The notes: a model not told the origin generated them from the sequence alone. Numbered from the stretch's first letter, positions 17,401 to 25,828 are shown. The stretch: 64,000 nucleotides of DNA from Paracoccaceae bacterium (GCA_022843025.1 JALHOL010000003.1:62001-126000), one strand, 5' to 3'. A program made the numbers and translations.

Positions 17401-20400
17401 GGACCTGCGCCTGCGTCCAGGCCAGGGTAATGGCACGGCCAAAGGCCGACGGGTCGCGGTGGCGGTCGACCATATCCAAAAGCGCGGTCGGGCTGTCTGC
17501 GACCATGGTCCAGAAGGCCACGCGCACCCGCCCGCCCGGTGGCACCAGCACACGGCGGCGGATGGCGAAGATCGGGTCCAGCACCGTGCCGGTGGTGCCC
17601 GACAAGGGGGCATCGGCCATGGCCGGGTGGGCCAGCGTCTGCCCCCGCCCGATGAAACGGGCGCGGTCGGTTTCCACCTGCATCGGGGCCGTCTCTTCGC
17701 CTTCGACCACGGCGATATGGGCGGCCCAGACTTCGGGCTCCGACGGGCTGCGACGGCGGCGGGTTGCGATCAGGACGCCCAGTTCGGGCATGTATTCGGT
17801 GACGACAAACAGCTTGGAGAAAGCGGGATGCGCCAGATCGGACGCCTGAGGGGCCAGCGCCAGTTCGATGTAGGAGGTCAGGTCGATCTCGCGCGCGCGG
17901 CGGCCTGTATTGGTCAGGGTGACGCGCCGCGCCTCGGCATCGTCTTCGGCGGAGACGACGATTTCGGTGGTGGTGGTGAGTGTCCGGGCGCGGCAGGTGA
18001 AGGTGGCCTGATGTTCGCTGAAGACCGTCATGTGCTGGCCGCTGCCCGCACCCAGCGGCTGAGCGCCGGAGGACCAGCTTTCACCGGCCTGCACGTCGCG
18101 CAGATAGACGAAGGAGCCAAGCGCATCGACCGAAGGGTCGGCCCGCCAGCGGGTGATGGCCAGATCGTGCCAGCGGCTGTAGCCTGCGCCCGTCGGCGTG
18201 AGCATCACGCCATAGCGGCCGTTCGACAGCAGATGCCCGGTCGGCGTGGCCGATTGGGGCGTATCGAAGCGGCGCACCTTGGGGGCGTCGGTCGGATCGG
18301 CGGCGGTGACGCGCACCTCGCTCGCGCGGGGGCGGGCAGTGGCCACATCGCGCGGCACGCGTTCTTGCAGCAGCAGGTCAACCGCCTGCACCATGGGCAC
18401 GGCGTGAAAGCGGGCGCGCAGGCGGCCTGATTGCACGGTGTTGGCAATGGCGGTGATGGTCATGCCCTGATGATGGGCCATGAAGCTGCGCACGATCACG
18501 GCGTTTGCGCCCTGCGGCACGCGGTCGGGGGTGAAATCGACCGCCTCGTAGAACCCGTAACGGCCTTCGGCACCTATGGCGGCTAGGCGGGTGAAGTTCG
18601 CCACGGCAGCGGCAGGGTCGACCATGGCGGCAAGCCCGGTGGCATAGGGGGCGATCACGCGGTTCTGGCCCAACCCACGTTTGAGCCCCAACCCCGGCAC
18701 GCCGAAGTTGGAATATTGGTAAGTCATCTCCAGATCGCGGGCGTTGTAGGCAGATTCCGATATGCCCCAGGGAATGCCCAGCGCGCGGCCATGGTCCTGT
18801 TGGCGGGCGACGATCAGCGCGTTGGTCTGGGCCAGCACGGATCCGTCGGGCGCGCGCATCACGAGCGAGGGCATCAGATATTCGAACATCGACCCCGACC
18901 ATGAAATCAATGCCGCACCCCGCCCCATCGGCGTGGCGCTGCGGCCAAGACGGAACCAGTGTTTGGTGGGCACGTCCTGTTTTGCGATCGCAAAGAGGCT
19001 GGCCAGCCGGGCCTCAGACGCGAGGAGGTCATAGCAATTCGGGTCGCGCATGTTGGTGGCAACGGAAAAGCCGATGGAGAGCAGTTCCTTTTCCGGGTCG
19101 AGCAAGAAGGCGAAGTCCATGTCCTGTGCGAAACCGTCGGCCAGATCGGCCACGCCCAACAGCCGTGCGCGACGGTCTTCGGCCATGGGTGGTGCCGCGA
19201 GACGGGTGAGGATGGCGGCGGTCCAGAGGGCGGCATCGTTCGCGCCATCGGCGGACAGGCTTTCGGCATGGGCGGATTGGGCCAAGGCGGGAAGCAATGC
19301 CTCGTCCCCCGCATCAAGCGCGGCTTGCAGGGCGATGAGGGCGGGACAGGGTTGCCCTGTGCCATCCCATGCCGCACGGGCGACGGCGGCGGTGTCGCGC
19401 AGACCGTCAAGCCGGGCGGCATCGTCCGGGCCGCTTTGCGCCCAGTCGCGGCAGGCGCGCGCCACGCAGATCAGATGGCCTGCCAGATTGCCGCTGTCGA
19501 CCGATGACACATAGGCCGGGTCCAGCACGCGCAGATCGGTGGTGTCGTACCAGTTGTAGAAATGGCCCCGAAAGCGCGGCATCCGGCCCATGCGTTCCAG
19601 CGTCTGTTCCAGCCGTTGCAGGGTATCGGGTTCCGATATCCAGCCCATATCGCGCGCGGCGACGGTGGAGAGGAGATACAGCCCGATATTGGTGGGCGAG
19701 GTGCGGTGCGCCACGGCGGGGACCGGGATTTCCTGAAAGTTGTCGGGGGGAAGGAAGTTTTCCGCCTCGGTCACGAAATGCTCGAAAAAGCCCCATGTCC
19801 GGCGGGCGATGCGGCGCAGGGCCTGCGCCTCGGTCCACGTCATGGGGGCGATGGCGCGGGGGGCGGCGGGTTGGCTGATGCGGGCGGCGATGGCCGGGGC
19901 GGCGGCCCAGAGCAGCGCAAAGGGCAGCAGGATGGGCCATACGGCGGGGTTGATCCAGAGCGCAAGGGCAAGGGTGCCAAGGCCCAGCGCGACCCCGCCC
20001 GCCATGCTGCGGAACCATCCTGTCAGGCTGTGGCGGCGGGTGGCCCCGGCCTCGGCCGCCGTCATCCATTCGAGCAGGTGCCGGTGTGAAAGCGTGATTC
20101 GGAACAGGCTGCGCAGGATCGCATCGCCCATCAGCCAGGCCTGATCGGCCAGAAAGACCACGTTCAGCGCGATCTGCATGCCCGCCGTCGCTGCATCGCG
20201 GCCGAGGGCGCGGAAGTGCATGGGAAGGCTGATCCCGCTGCGGTGGGGCAAGATGGCATGGGGCAGGCCCAACAGACGCGGCATCGCCATGATCACCAGC
20301 AGGGCCAGTGTCCAGACCGCCGCGACGGGCAGAGGCATCAGCCATCCGGCAAAGAAGGCGGCCAAAGTCAGCGGGGCCAGCAGCGAACGGCGCAGGTTGT

Positions 20401-22801
20401 CGATCATCTTCCAGCGCCCGATGGCGGGAATGGTCTTGTCGCGGGCAATCCAGGGCAGCAATTGCCAGTCGCCGCGCACCCAACGGTGCTGCCGCTTGGA
20501 CGCGACATCAAGCCGGGCGGGGAAATCCTCGATCACCTCGATGTCGGACACCAGCGCCGCGCGGGCGAAGATGCCTTCGAACAGGTCATGGCTGAGCATG
20601 GTGTTGTCGGGAACCCGGCCTTCCAGCGCGGCGGTGAAGGCGTCGATGTCATAGATGCCTTTGCCGGTGAAGGAGCCTTCGGCAAAGAGGTCCTGATACA
20701 CGTCGGACATCGCGGCGGCATAGGGTTCGATGCCGCCGATGCTGGCATAGGTGCGGCGGTAGATGGACGCCTCATCCCCGATGGGCAGGGCGGGTGTCAC
20801 GCGGGGTTGCAGGATGCCGTGGCCTTCGACCACCCGCTGGGCGGCGGGGTCAAGTCGGGGGCGGTTCATCGGATGGGCCATCTTGCCGATCAGGGCGCGC
20901 AGCGTGTCGCGCGGCAGGCGGGTATCGGCATCGAGCGTGACGACAAAGCGCACGTTGCGCGGCACATCGGCGGTGCCGGTGACAAAGCCAGTGTCGGTGG
21001 CCCCACGCAGAAGGCGGTTAAGTTCCACCAGCTTGCCGCGTTTGCGTTCCCATCCCATCCATTTGCCTTCGGACGGGTTCCAGAGGCGGCGGCGGTGCAG
21101 GAGCAGAAAACGCGGGCCATCCTCCATCGGATAGCGGCTGTTCAGATCGGCAATGGCGGATTGGGCGAGTGCGATCAGCCCGGCATCCTGTTCGGTGCGT
21201 TCGGTTTCGGCATCCGGCCCGTCGGAGAGCAGGGCGAAATGGACCGCGCCGCTGATGCTGGAGAGGTGATGGACTTCAAGCTGTTCGATCTGGTCCAGCA
21301 GGGCGGATTTTTCGCTGAGCAGCACCGGAACCGCGACGAGGGTGCGCAGATCGGCGGGCACGCCACCCGCAAGCTGCATCCCCGGCAGGGGCCGCGGCGC
21401 GACAGAGCGGGTGACCACGTCATTCACGAGGGCAGTGGCAAGTTCGCTGGCCGGCCAGAGTGCAAGCAGCGCGGCGGGCAGCATGGCCCAGCCCGGCAAT
21501 CCGGCGGCGAGCAGGAGGGCTGTGACCACGGCCCCGGTCAGGGCCGCGATGGCGGCGAGATAGGCGGGCAATCCGCCCTGCCCCACCCGGCGCATCAGCC
21601 GTTGGCGCAGCTTTAGCCTATATCCCAGCGCCTGTTCCAGCGCCCGACGCCCACCGCCGATGAGGGCGTGGCCGGGATCGCGCGCGCGGTCGGTGCGGCC
21701 TTCGGCGGCCATGCGCAGGGCGGCGTCGGTGACGGCAAGTTCATCACCAGACGAGCCGCGCGCCAGATCCTCGATCGCGGTGCGATAGGCGTTGCGGGTG
21801 GAGAAATCCATCGCGCCGAAATCGCCGGCTTTGTTGAGGCGCGCATCGACGGGGCTGACATCTTCGAAGAAATCGGCCCAGTCGAGTTCAGAGATGATCC
21901 GCATCGATGTGACGATGTTGCGCATCGTGACGTTGGACGCCCCTTGCCGGTGCAGGACGCGTGCGACCACATCTTCGACAGATGTTTCCTGACGGCGGAG
22001 GCGATCTTCGAGCCAGCCGTGCAGCGGGGTATCCACGGGATCGAGCCCGCGCAGGCGACGCGCCACCTGTGCGGCGAAGATTTCGTCAAGCGGTGCGCTG
22101 TCGTGGGCCACCACGGCCAGGTGCAGCGGAACGGCAGGCCCGCCGATGCCAGACACGCTGTTGACCAGCGCATCCGCCATGCTGCGCTGATGCTGGGCAC
22201 CGACGATCTGCACGGCAAGGCGGCGCATGTTTTCCACCAGCACGATGCGCAGGGTGATGGCCACGGCCCAAAGCTCGCCGATCTGAAGGGGGACGACGCG
22301 CTGATAGGCCTGCACGAAACGGCGCAGGACAGGGCCAGCGATCAGGCTGTCGGTATGGGCGACATAGGCCCAGGCCAGGCCAAAGACGCGGGGGTATCCG
22401 GCGAGATGGCCTTCGGCCAGTTTCGGCAGTTGACGGTAGTAGCCTGGGGGCAGATCTTCGGTGATCTGGCGCAGTTGCAGTTCCACGAGGTGGAAGTTGT
22501 CCAGCAGCCATTCGGCGGCCGGCGGCACGGCCTTGCCACGGCGTACCACCTCGGCGCTGTCGAGATAGACATCGAGCAACACACGGACGTTGTCGCGCAG
22601 CCGGCGATGCAGGCTGGGGACACGGCGGCCCGGCTTGCCCAACCGCTGCGCGGCGGCCAACGTTTCGGCGTGGTGTTCCAGCCGTTCGGTGCCAAAGAGA
22701 TCCGACCGGATCGGGGTGGGATCGTTCCAGTCGGCTTCGGCCCAGTCCGCTTGGGACCGGTCAGACCAGTGGCCGAGGGTCAGGGCCTGCGGCCACCTCA
22801 C
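14411..22801 (-). CDS. ndvB: Cyclic beta-1,2-glucan synthase (NdvB/Cgs)
   Basis: A 2796-residue inner-membrane enzyme that builds and cyclises beta-1,2-glucan from UDP-glucose for the periplasm, of the same size class as rhizobial and Brucella homologues. Membrane segments cluster near residues 410-450 and 795-920. Between them lies the GT84 domain, with DADTR near residue 623 and the QHRW motif near 775. A glycoamylase-like domain lies at about 1000-1400 (GIPWGISESAYN). The C-terminal GH94 domain (about 2250-2796) has GTGDWNDGMNRVG near 2470 with the catalytic aspartate. The start is a GTG that overlaps the stop of a 71-residue gene as GTGA. Divergent galU should supply UDP-glucose. The upstream unit carries an EcfG promoter, suggesting stress or osmotic induction. 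Confidence 0.95.
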   Translation of the reverse strand: MRWPQALTLGHWSDRSQADWAEADWNDPTPIRSDLFGTERLEHHAETLAAAQRLGKPGRRVPSLHRRLRDNVRVLLDVYLDSAEVVRRGKAVPPAAEWLLDNFHLVELQLRQITEDLPPGYYRQLPKLAEGHLAGYPRVFGLAWAYVAHTDSLIAGPVLRRFVQAYQRVVPLQIGELWAVAITLRIVLVENMRRLAVQIVGAQHQRSMADALVNSVSGIGGPAVPLHLAVVAHDSAPLDEIFAAQVARRLRGLDPVDTPLHGWLEDRLRRQETSVEDVVARVLHRQGASNVTMRNIVTSMRIISELDWADFFEDVSPVDARLNKAGDFGAMDFSTRNAYRTAIEDLARGSSGDELAVTDAALRMAAEGRTDRARDPGHALIGGGRRALEQALGYRLKLRQRLMRRVGQGGLPAYLAAIAALTGAVVTALLLAAGLPGWAMLPAALLALWPASELATALVNDVVTRSVAPRPLPGMQLAGGVPADLRTLVAVPVLLSEKSALLDQIEQLEVHHLSSISGAVHFALLSDGPDAETERTEQDAGLIALAQSAIADLNSRYPMEDGPRFLLLHRRRLWNPSEGKWMGWERKRGKLVELNRLLRGATDTGFVTGTADVPRNVRFVVTLDADTRLPRDTLRALIGKMAHPMNRPRLDPAAQRVVEGHGILQPRVTPALPIGDEASIYRRTYASIGGIEPYAAAMSDVYQDLFAEGSFTGKGIYDIDAFTAALEGRVPDNTMLSHDLFEGIFARAALVSDIEVIEDFPARLDVASKRQHRWVRGDWQLLPWIARDKTIPAIGRWKMIDNLRRSLLAPLTLAAFFAGWLMPLPVAAVWTLALLVIMAMPRLLGLPHAILPHRSGISLPMHFRALGRDAATAGMQIALNVVFLADQAWLMGDAILRSLFRITLSHRHLLEWMTAAEAGATRRHSLTGWFRSMAGGVALGLGTLALALWINPAVWPILLPFALLWAAAPAIAARISQPAAPRAIAPMTWTEAQALRRIARRTWGFFEHFVTEAENFLPPDNFQEIPVPAVAHRTSPTNIGLYLLSTVAARDMGWISEPDTLQRLEQTLERMGRMPRFRGHFYNWYDTTDLRVLDPAYVSSVDSGNLAGHLICVARACRDWAQSGPDDAARLDGLRDTAAVARAAWDGTGQPCPALIALQAALDAGDEALLPALAQSAHAESLSADGANDAALWTAAILTRLAAPPMAEDRRARLLGVADLADGFAQDMDFAFLLDPEKELLSIGFSVATNMRDPNCYDLLASEARLASLFAIAKQDVPTKHWFRLGRSATPMGRGAALISWSGSMFEYLMPSLVMRAPDGSVLAQTNALIVARQQDHGRALGIPWGISESAYNARDLEMTYQYSNFGVPGLGLKRGLGQNRVIAPYATGLAAMVDPAAAVANFTRLAAIGAEGRYGFYEAVDFTPDRVPQGANAVIVRSFMAHHQGMTITAIANTVQSGRLRARFHAVPMVQAVDLLLQERVPRDVATARPRASEVRVTAADPTDAPKVRRFDTPQSATPTGHLLSNGRYGVMLTPTGAGYSRWHDLAITRWRADPSVDALGSFVYLRDVQAGESWSSGAQPLGAGSGQHMTVFSEHQATFTCRARTLTTTTEIVVSAEDDAEARRVTLTNTGRRAREIDLTSYIELALAPQASDLAHPAFSKLFVVTEYMPELGVLIATRRRRSPSEPEVWAAHIAVVEGEETAPMQVETDRARFIGRGQTLAHPAMADAPLSGTTGTVLDPIFAIRRRVLVPPGGRVRVAFWTMVADSPTALLDMVDRHRDPSAFGRAITLAWTQAQVQLRHLGISNAQAADLQTLAGFLLRADPRLRSRSSRIIAGAGPQSGLWPFGISGDLPIVLMLIDDAADLAQVHQILAAHEYWRARQLTVDLVVLNDRSSSYVQDLQTGIEAAVRMAQSRPRAAGSAQGAVHALRTDLITPEARALLLAVARVVLVAGRGDIGHQIEALPPLLPAPVPPRAVMVDEVADDPTPALEFFNGTGGFAADGREYVTILKDGATTPAPWINVVANPAFGFLTSAEGSGPVWAENSRENQLTPWSNDPVTDAPGEAVYLRDLDSGALWTPTALPMRGGGTYIARHGFGYSRFDHTAQGIAARMVQTVPLQDPLRITRLTLHNRSNRPRRLSVTTYAEWVLGPARSTTAPHITTERDPDTGALMARNPYGMAFPGRVAFADIGAQATGFTCDRAEVMGPGGNMADPRGLRGQPLSGRLGAGIDPCAAQQCVVTLAPGQSVELRLLLGQADTIESARDLIHRHRSSDLDAMQADIAAHWDGILGAVQVKTPDRAMDILLNGWLLYQTLACRIWARAGFYQASGAYGFRDQLQDGMALTFTRPDMTREHLLRAAARQFPEGDVQHWWLPHSGQGVRTHISDDRVWLGFGVARYVAVTGDAGILNEPLPFLEGPPVPPGQHDAFYQPDLSDQTATLFEHCARGLDQAIALTGENGLPLIGTGDWNDGMNRVGEQGRGTSLWLGWLLIATLRMMAPLADTRDPARAARWRAHAEDLRAAIEAVGWDGAWYRRGTFDDGSWLGSDQSDECRIDSIAQSWAVLSGAADPARAAQAMASVDHHLIRPDPGLALLFTPPFDRTPRDPGYIKGYPPGLRENGGQYSHAAMWAILAHAKLGQGDKAAALFALLNPINHSRTPTDALRYKAEPYVIAADVYSVAPHAGRAGWSWYTGSAGWMYRAGIEGILGLTRAGDTLIFDPCLPPDWPGVTLTLRHAQSRVEVEVINPVHGGHGVALATLDRRPVAHAGGPFHLRLKPGVTHLRLTLGPPAG

Positions 22802-23013
22802 CCTGCGACACGCGCGGCGGTTTCATCCGGCGCGCGGCCTGTCGGGATATCGGGCCGGTCCTGCGAGGTGCTATCCGGGCCGATGGTTGGGCCGATGGTT
22901 GGGCCGGGATCAAGTTGCGAACCGTCGCCGCCGGAGGGCGCGCGCGTGGTACCGCCCTGTTGCAGGCGGCGGGCCATTTCGTGCCATTTGGTTTCAATCC
23001 GGTTCCAATTCAT
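22798..23013 (-). CDS. Small protein coupled to the cyclic glucan synthase gene
   Basis: A 71-residue soluble protein. Its first 15 residues, MNWNRIETKWHEMAR, resemble the start of CsbD-type stress proteins (compare MNWDQIEGKWKQ encoded at 25631-25828). The rest is proline/glycine/threonine-rich and low in complexity, including a PTIGPTIGPD repeat. The ATG follows AGGAGCGG. Its stop overlaps the GTG start of the synthase gene by four bases (GTGA), so the synthase probably depends on its translation. It may be a shortened CsbD relative; the function is unknown. Confidence 0.7.
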   Translation of the reverse strand: MNWNRIETKWHEMARRLQQGGTTRAPSGGDGSQLDPGPTIGPTIGPDSTSQDRPDIPTGRAPDETAARVAG

Positions 23014-23133
23014 CGACCGCTCCTGTTCTGAACTATGGGCGCAATCGCCGGGTGAATGCAGGCACGCCGCCGGACGCCCGGGCCGTGGGGCAAGGTGCGT
23101 TCGGGGCGGGTTCGGTGCATGCAGCGGGATGGG

Positions 23134-23159
23134 AACGCAGGCAGGGGCGGTCTGGTTCC
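23134..23159 (-). promoter_or_regulatory. EcfG-type promoter of the cyclic glucan synthase unit
   Basis: On the minus strand GGAAC (23159-23155), 17 bases, then CGTT (23137-23134). It lies 120 bases before the ATG of the small gene at 23013. The element is nearly symmetric: on the plus strand the same bases read GGAAC-N17-GGTT. Confidence 0.72.
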
Positions 23160-23217
23160 CGCAGATCGCGCGCGGCGCGTGCGTTTGTCACATGCGGGTG
23201 ATCTGGCCGCGACGCGC

Positions 23218-23242
23218 GGAACGATCCGGCGCATCGGACGTT
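23218..23242 (+). promoter_or_regulatory. EcfG-type promoter of galU
   Basis: GGAAC (23218-23222), 16 bases, CGTT (23239-23242). It lies 78 bases before the galU ATG. Both boxes match the consensus. Confidence 0.78.
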
Positions 23243-23320
23243 GACCGATCTCTGCACCCACCCTTGCCGGACCCCAGACCGGCCCCGCCGCAAGGCGGCC
23301 CAACTGACCGGAGCTCTGCC

Positions 23321-24208
23321 ATGCCCATATCCATCCGCACCGTGATCATTCCCGCCGCAGGAAAAGGCAGCCGCCTGTTCCCGCTGACCAAGGTGGTGCC
23401 CAAGGAACTGTTGCCGGTGCATGACCGGCCCGTGCTGCAATTCGCGCTGGATGAGGCGGTGGCAGTTGGGGCAGAGCGGATTGTCATCGTGATCCACCCC
23501 GACAAGATGATGATCCGCGATTATGTGATGCGCGCAGAGGATACGCTGCGGGCCTTGCGCGGCGAGGGGCAGCCTGCCCCGGTGCAGGCGCGTGTTGCGG
23601 TTGGCGTGCCGGATGCGATCGAGGTGATCTTTGCCATGCAGGATGAGGCGCTGGGGCTGGGCCATGCGGTGTTGTGCGCGGCACCATTTGTTCTGCCGGG
23701 ACCCGTGGGCGTGATCCTGCCCGATGACGTGATCCTTGGGGCACCCGCGCTGGCGGAAATGGCAATGGCCTATGTGGGGGGCCACATGATCGCGGCCATG
23801 AGCGTGCCTGTGGCCGAGACGCCGAAATACGGCATCTTTGTTCCCCAAGGGCCGACCGAGGGCCGATTGGTGCGCGCCCTGGGGATGGTGGAGAAGCCGG
23901 CGCTTGGACATGCGCCCTCCACGCTTGCGGCGGTGGGGCGGTATATCCTTGATCCGGCCATTCTGGCGGGGTTGCGCGACACGCCCGCCGGGCGCGGGGG
24001 CGAGATCCAGTTGACCGATGCGATTGCCAGCGACGCACGGCATGTGCCGCTGATGGCCTGTCGGTTTTCAGGCGAGCGGCATGATTGCGGGTCATTCGAA
24101 GGGCTGGTCGGGGCCGGAGTGGCACAGATGCGCGCCAATGCGCAGCACAGCGCACGGGGCGCATCCGATGCCGGGCTGGCGCTGCGCCAGCGCGAAACGG
24201 CCGCCTGA
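23321..24208 (+). CDS. galU: UTP--glucose-1-phosphate uridylyltransferase
   Basis: A 295-residue nucleotidyltransferase that makes UDP-glucose from UTP and glucose-1-phosphate. The N-terminal signature VIIPAAGKGSRLFPLTKVVP with KELLPV is intact (residues 8-32). ILPDDVIL near 128 is the metal/nucleotide site, and the EKP and GEIQLTDAI segments are those of GalU. The frame is open far upstream, opposite the glucan synthase, but the ATG at 23321 after GGAG is the family start. UDP-glucose is the donor for the cyclic glucan synthase encoded divergently, and both sides carry EcfG promoters. Confidence 0.95.
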   Translation: MPISIRTVIIPAAGKGSRLFPLTKVVPKELLPVHDRPVLQFALDEAVAVGAERIVIVIHPDKMMIRDYVMRAEDTLRALRGEGQPAPVQARVAVGVPDAIEVIFAMQDEALGLGHAVLCAAPFVLPGPVGVILPDDVILGAPALAEMAMAYVGGHMIAAMSVPVAETPKYGIFVPQGPTEGRLVRALGMVEKPALGHAPSTLAAVGRYILDPAILAGLRDTPAGRGGEIQLTDAIASDARHVPLMACRFSGERHDCGSFEGLVGAGVAQMRANAQHSARGASDAGLALRQRETAA

Positions 24209-24268
24209 AAGGGCGGCGCTGCCCCGGGCGCGGCTGGGTTCGCGATCAATCGCGCCAGCCCACCGCCG

Positions 24269-24293
24269 GGAACCCATCGGGACATGGTGCGTT
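24269..24293 (+). promoter_or_regulatory. EcfG-type promoter of the micropeptide/membrane protein unit
   Basis: GGAAC (24269-24273), 16 bases, CGTT (24290-24293), exact consensus. It sits 61 bases after the galU stop and 53 bases before the ATG at 24347. Confidence 0.82.
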
Positions 24294-24346
24294 ATCCCGG
24301 CATGAACTGCGCCCGGAGGCGGCGCAGGATGTGAAGGGATTTCAAG

Positions 24347-24421
24347 ATGAACAGCATCATTTATCTGGTCGGCCTTGTGGTCGTCGTCATGGCGGTTCTG
24401 TCGCTTATCGGCCTGCGCTGA
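24347..24421 (+). CDS. 24-residue membrane micropeptide
   Basis: A short open frame coding MNSIIYLVGLVVVVMAVLSL plus four residues ending in Arg (IGLR). It is a single predicted membrane helix with almost no flanking sequence. AAGGGA lies nine bases before the ATG, and an exact EcfG promoter lies 53 bases upstream. The stop is 21 bases before the next ATG (24443), so the two are probably cotranscribed. Single-helix peptides of this pattern recur in alphaproteobacteria, from memory; the function is unknown. Confidence 0.7.
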   Translation: MNSIIYLVGLVVVVMAVLSLIGLR

Positions 24422-24442
24422 GCAGCGGGAGAGGGACGGATC

Positions 24443-25462
24443 ATGGAACGGACAGAGGCAATGACGCAGGCTTCGGGGCCTGCTGTGGCGATTGACGGGG
24501 CCTATATTGATTGGGCGGCCGTTCTTGGCGGTGGCGTGGTCGCAGTGGCGGTGGGGTCGGTCTTTACCGGCTTTGGCGCGGCGCTGGGACTGTCGACGAT
24601 TTCGGCCGAACCGGGCGAGGGCAGTTTCAACGTGATGGTCATCGTCAGCGCGTTGTGGATCGTGCTGTCGCTGGTGGCGAGCTATGCGACGGGCGGCTAC
24701 ATCGCCGGGCGGATGCGGCGGCGGCTGGAGAAAGCCAGCGCCGATGAAGTGACCGCGCGGGACGGGATCAACGGACTGGTGGTTTGGGGTCTGGGGATCG
24801 TGGCGTCGGTCTTTCTGCTGGGCGCGGCGGTATCGGCCACGGCGACGGCGGTCGGATCAGCGGCAGGTGCGGCCGGATCAGTGGTTGGCGCGGTGGCAAC
24901 GACGGCCGGTTCGGTTGCGGGCGGCGTGGCCGAAGGGGCCCTGGCGGCAGCCGGAGCGATGATGCCCGAGGAGATGACGCAGAACCCGGTGGATTACCTG
25001 AGCGATGCGCTGCTGCGCCCTGCACAGGTGGCGACGGGAACCGGCGATCCGGCTGATGCAGCGCGGGCGAGTGCCGCGATCCTGGGCAATGTGGCGGTGA
25101 CCGGCGAAGTGACCGATGCCGAACGCGCCTATCTGATCAGCGCCGTGGTGGCCACGGCGGGCATTCCGCAGGCCGAGGCCACGACGCGGGTCGATGAGGC
25201 GATTACAGCGGCGCAGACGACGCGGACCGAGGCGATGCAGCTTGCCACCGATGCCAAGGCTGAGGCAGACCGACTGGCGCAGGAAGCCACCGATGCCGCT
25301 ATTGCGGCAGCCGAGGTGGCGCGTGTCAGCACGATCCTGACCGCATTCATCCTTGCGGCGGCGGCGCTGGTGGCCGGGGCGGCATCCTATGTTGGCGCAG
25401 TGCGCGGCGGGCGTCACCGGGATGAGGGCCGCATCTTCGGCGGCTTTGCCTATCGCGGCTGA
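24443..25462 (+). CDS. Alanine-rich membrane protein of unknown function, EcfG-controlled
   Basis: A 339-residue protein with membrane segments near residues 26-50, 66-88, 112-135 and about 294-318. The middle is a long alanine/valine/glycine-rich stretch (about 128-175), and residues about 180-290 are helical and alanine-rich with a probable coiled-coil segment (TDAKAEADRLAQEATDA). It ends in a basic tail. I recognise no catalytic motif. It follows the micropeptide and the EcfG promoter at 24269-24293, so a general-stress membrane role is likely by context. Confidence 0.75.
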   Translation: MERTEAMTQASGPAVAIDGAYIDWAAVLGGGVVAVAVGSVFTGFGAALGLSTISAEPGEGSFNVMVIVSALWIVLSLVASYATGGYIAGRMRRRLEKASADEVTARDGINGLVVWGLGIVASVFLLGAAVSATATAVGSAAGAAGSVVGAVATTAGSVAGGVAEGALAAAGAMMPEEMTQNPVDYLSDALLRPAQVATGTGDPADAARASAAILGNVAVTGEVTDAERAYLISAVVATAGIPQAEATTRVDEAITAAQTTRTEAMQLATDAKAEADRLAQEATDAAIAAAEVARVSTILTAFILAAAALVAGAASYVGAVRGGRHRDEGRIFGGFAYRG

Positions 25463-25486
25463 GGCGGGCGGCACTATCTGACAAGG

Positions 25487-25525
25487 AAGGCGGGCCGCTG
25501 GGAACAGCGGCCCGCCTTTTCTTTT
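25487..25525 (+). terminator. Rho-independent terminator
   Basis: A 14-bp perfect stem (25487-25500 with 25505-25518), loop GGAA, followed by TTCTTTT. It ends the transcript of the membrane protein gene, 25 bases after its stop. Confidence 0.9.
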
Positions 25526-25550
25526 GTCCGCGATCATAAGCCCGGATATG

Positions 25551-25581
25551 AAAAAGGGCCGCCCCGGCAAGGGGGCGGCCC
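25551..25581 (-). terminator. Rho-independent terminator of csbD
   Basis: On the minus strand a 10-bp GC stem (GGGCCGCCCC/GGGGCGGCCC, loop of six) is followed by TTTTTC. It lies 49 bases after the csbD stop. Confidence 0.88.
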
Positions 25582-25630
25582 GATCCGGGGGATCGGCCGG
25601 GGAGAGCCGATCAAACCCCGATCGTCGCGC

Positions 25631-25828
25631 TTAGTTGCGCGCGCTCCATTCGTCGACCTGACGCTCGGCCTCTTCCTTGGCGATGCCGTACTTTTCCTGA
25701 ACCTTGCCAACCAGCTGGTCCCGCTTGCCGGCCATCGTGTCCAGCTCGTCATCCGTCAGCTTGCCCCACTGCTCTTTGGCCTTGCCGCTGAGCTGCTTCC
25801 ACTTGCCTTCGATCTGATCCCAATTCAT
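25631..25828 (-). CDS. csbD: CsbD family stress protein
   Basis: A 65-residue hydrophilic protein covering the whole CsbD domain: MNWDQIEGKWKQLSGKAKEQW, then TDDELDTMAGKRDQLVGKVQE and a helix YGIAKEEAERQVDEW. CsbD proteins are small, abundant proteins induced by general stress sigma factors; the molecular role is not known. The ATG follows AAAGGAGACG. A near-consensus EcfG promoter is at 25961-25985 on the same strand, and its own terminator follows. Confidence 0.92.
   Translation of the reverse strand: MNWDQIEGKWKQLSGKAKEQWGKLTDDELDTMAGKRDQLVGKVQEKYGIAKEEAERQVDEWSARN

Larger units (their letters stand above)
23014..23320. other. Divergent regulatory region between the glucan synthase unit and galU
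   Basis: This 307-base region contains two exact EcfG-type promoters pointing outward, one for each side (23134-23159 and 23218-23242). I see no coding sequence with family features in it. Confidence 0.6.

Noticed and set aside
22845..22905. Short tandem-like repeat of GPTIGPTIGP codons
   Set aside because: It is part of the low-complexity tail of the small gene, only two units long, and not a separate repeat element.
21668..23320. Long upstream extension of the galU frame
   Set aside because: It is antisense to the glucan synthase gene, and the GalU family start is at 23321.
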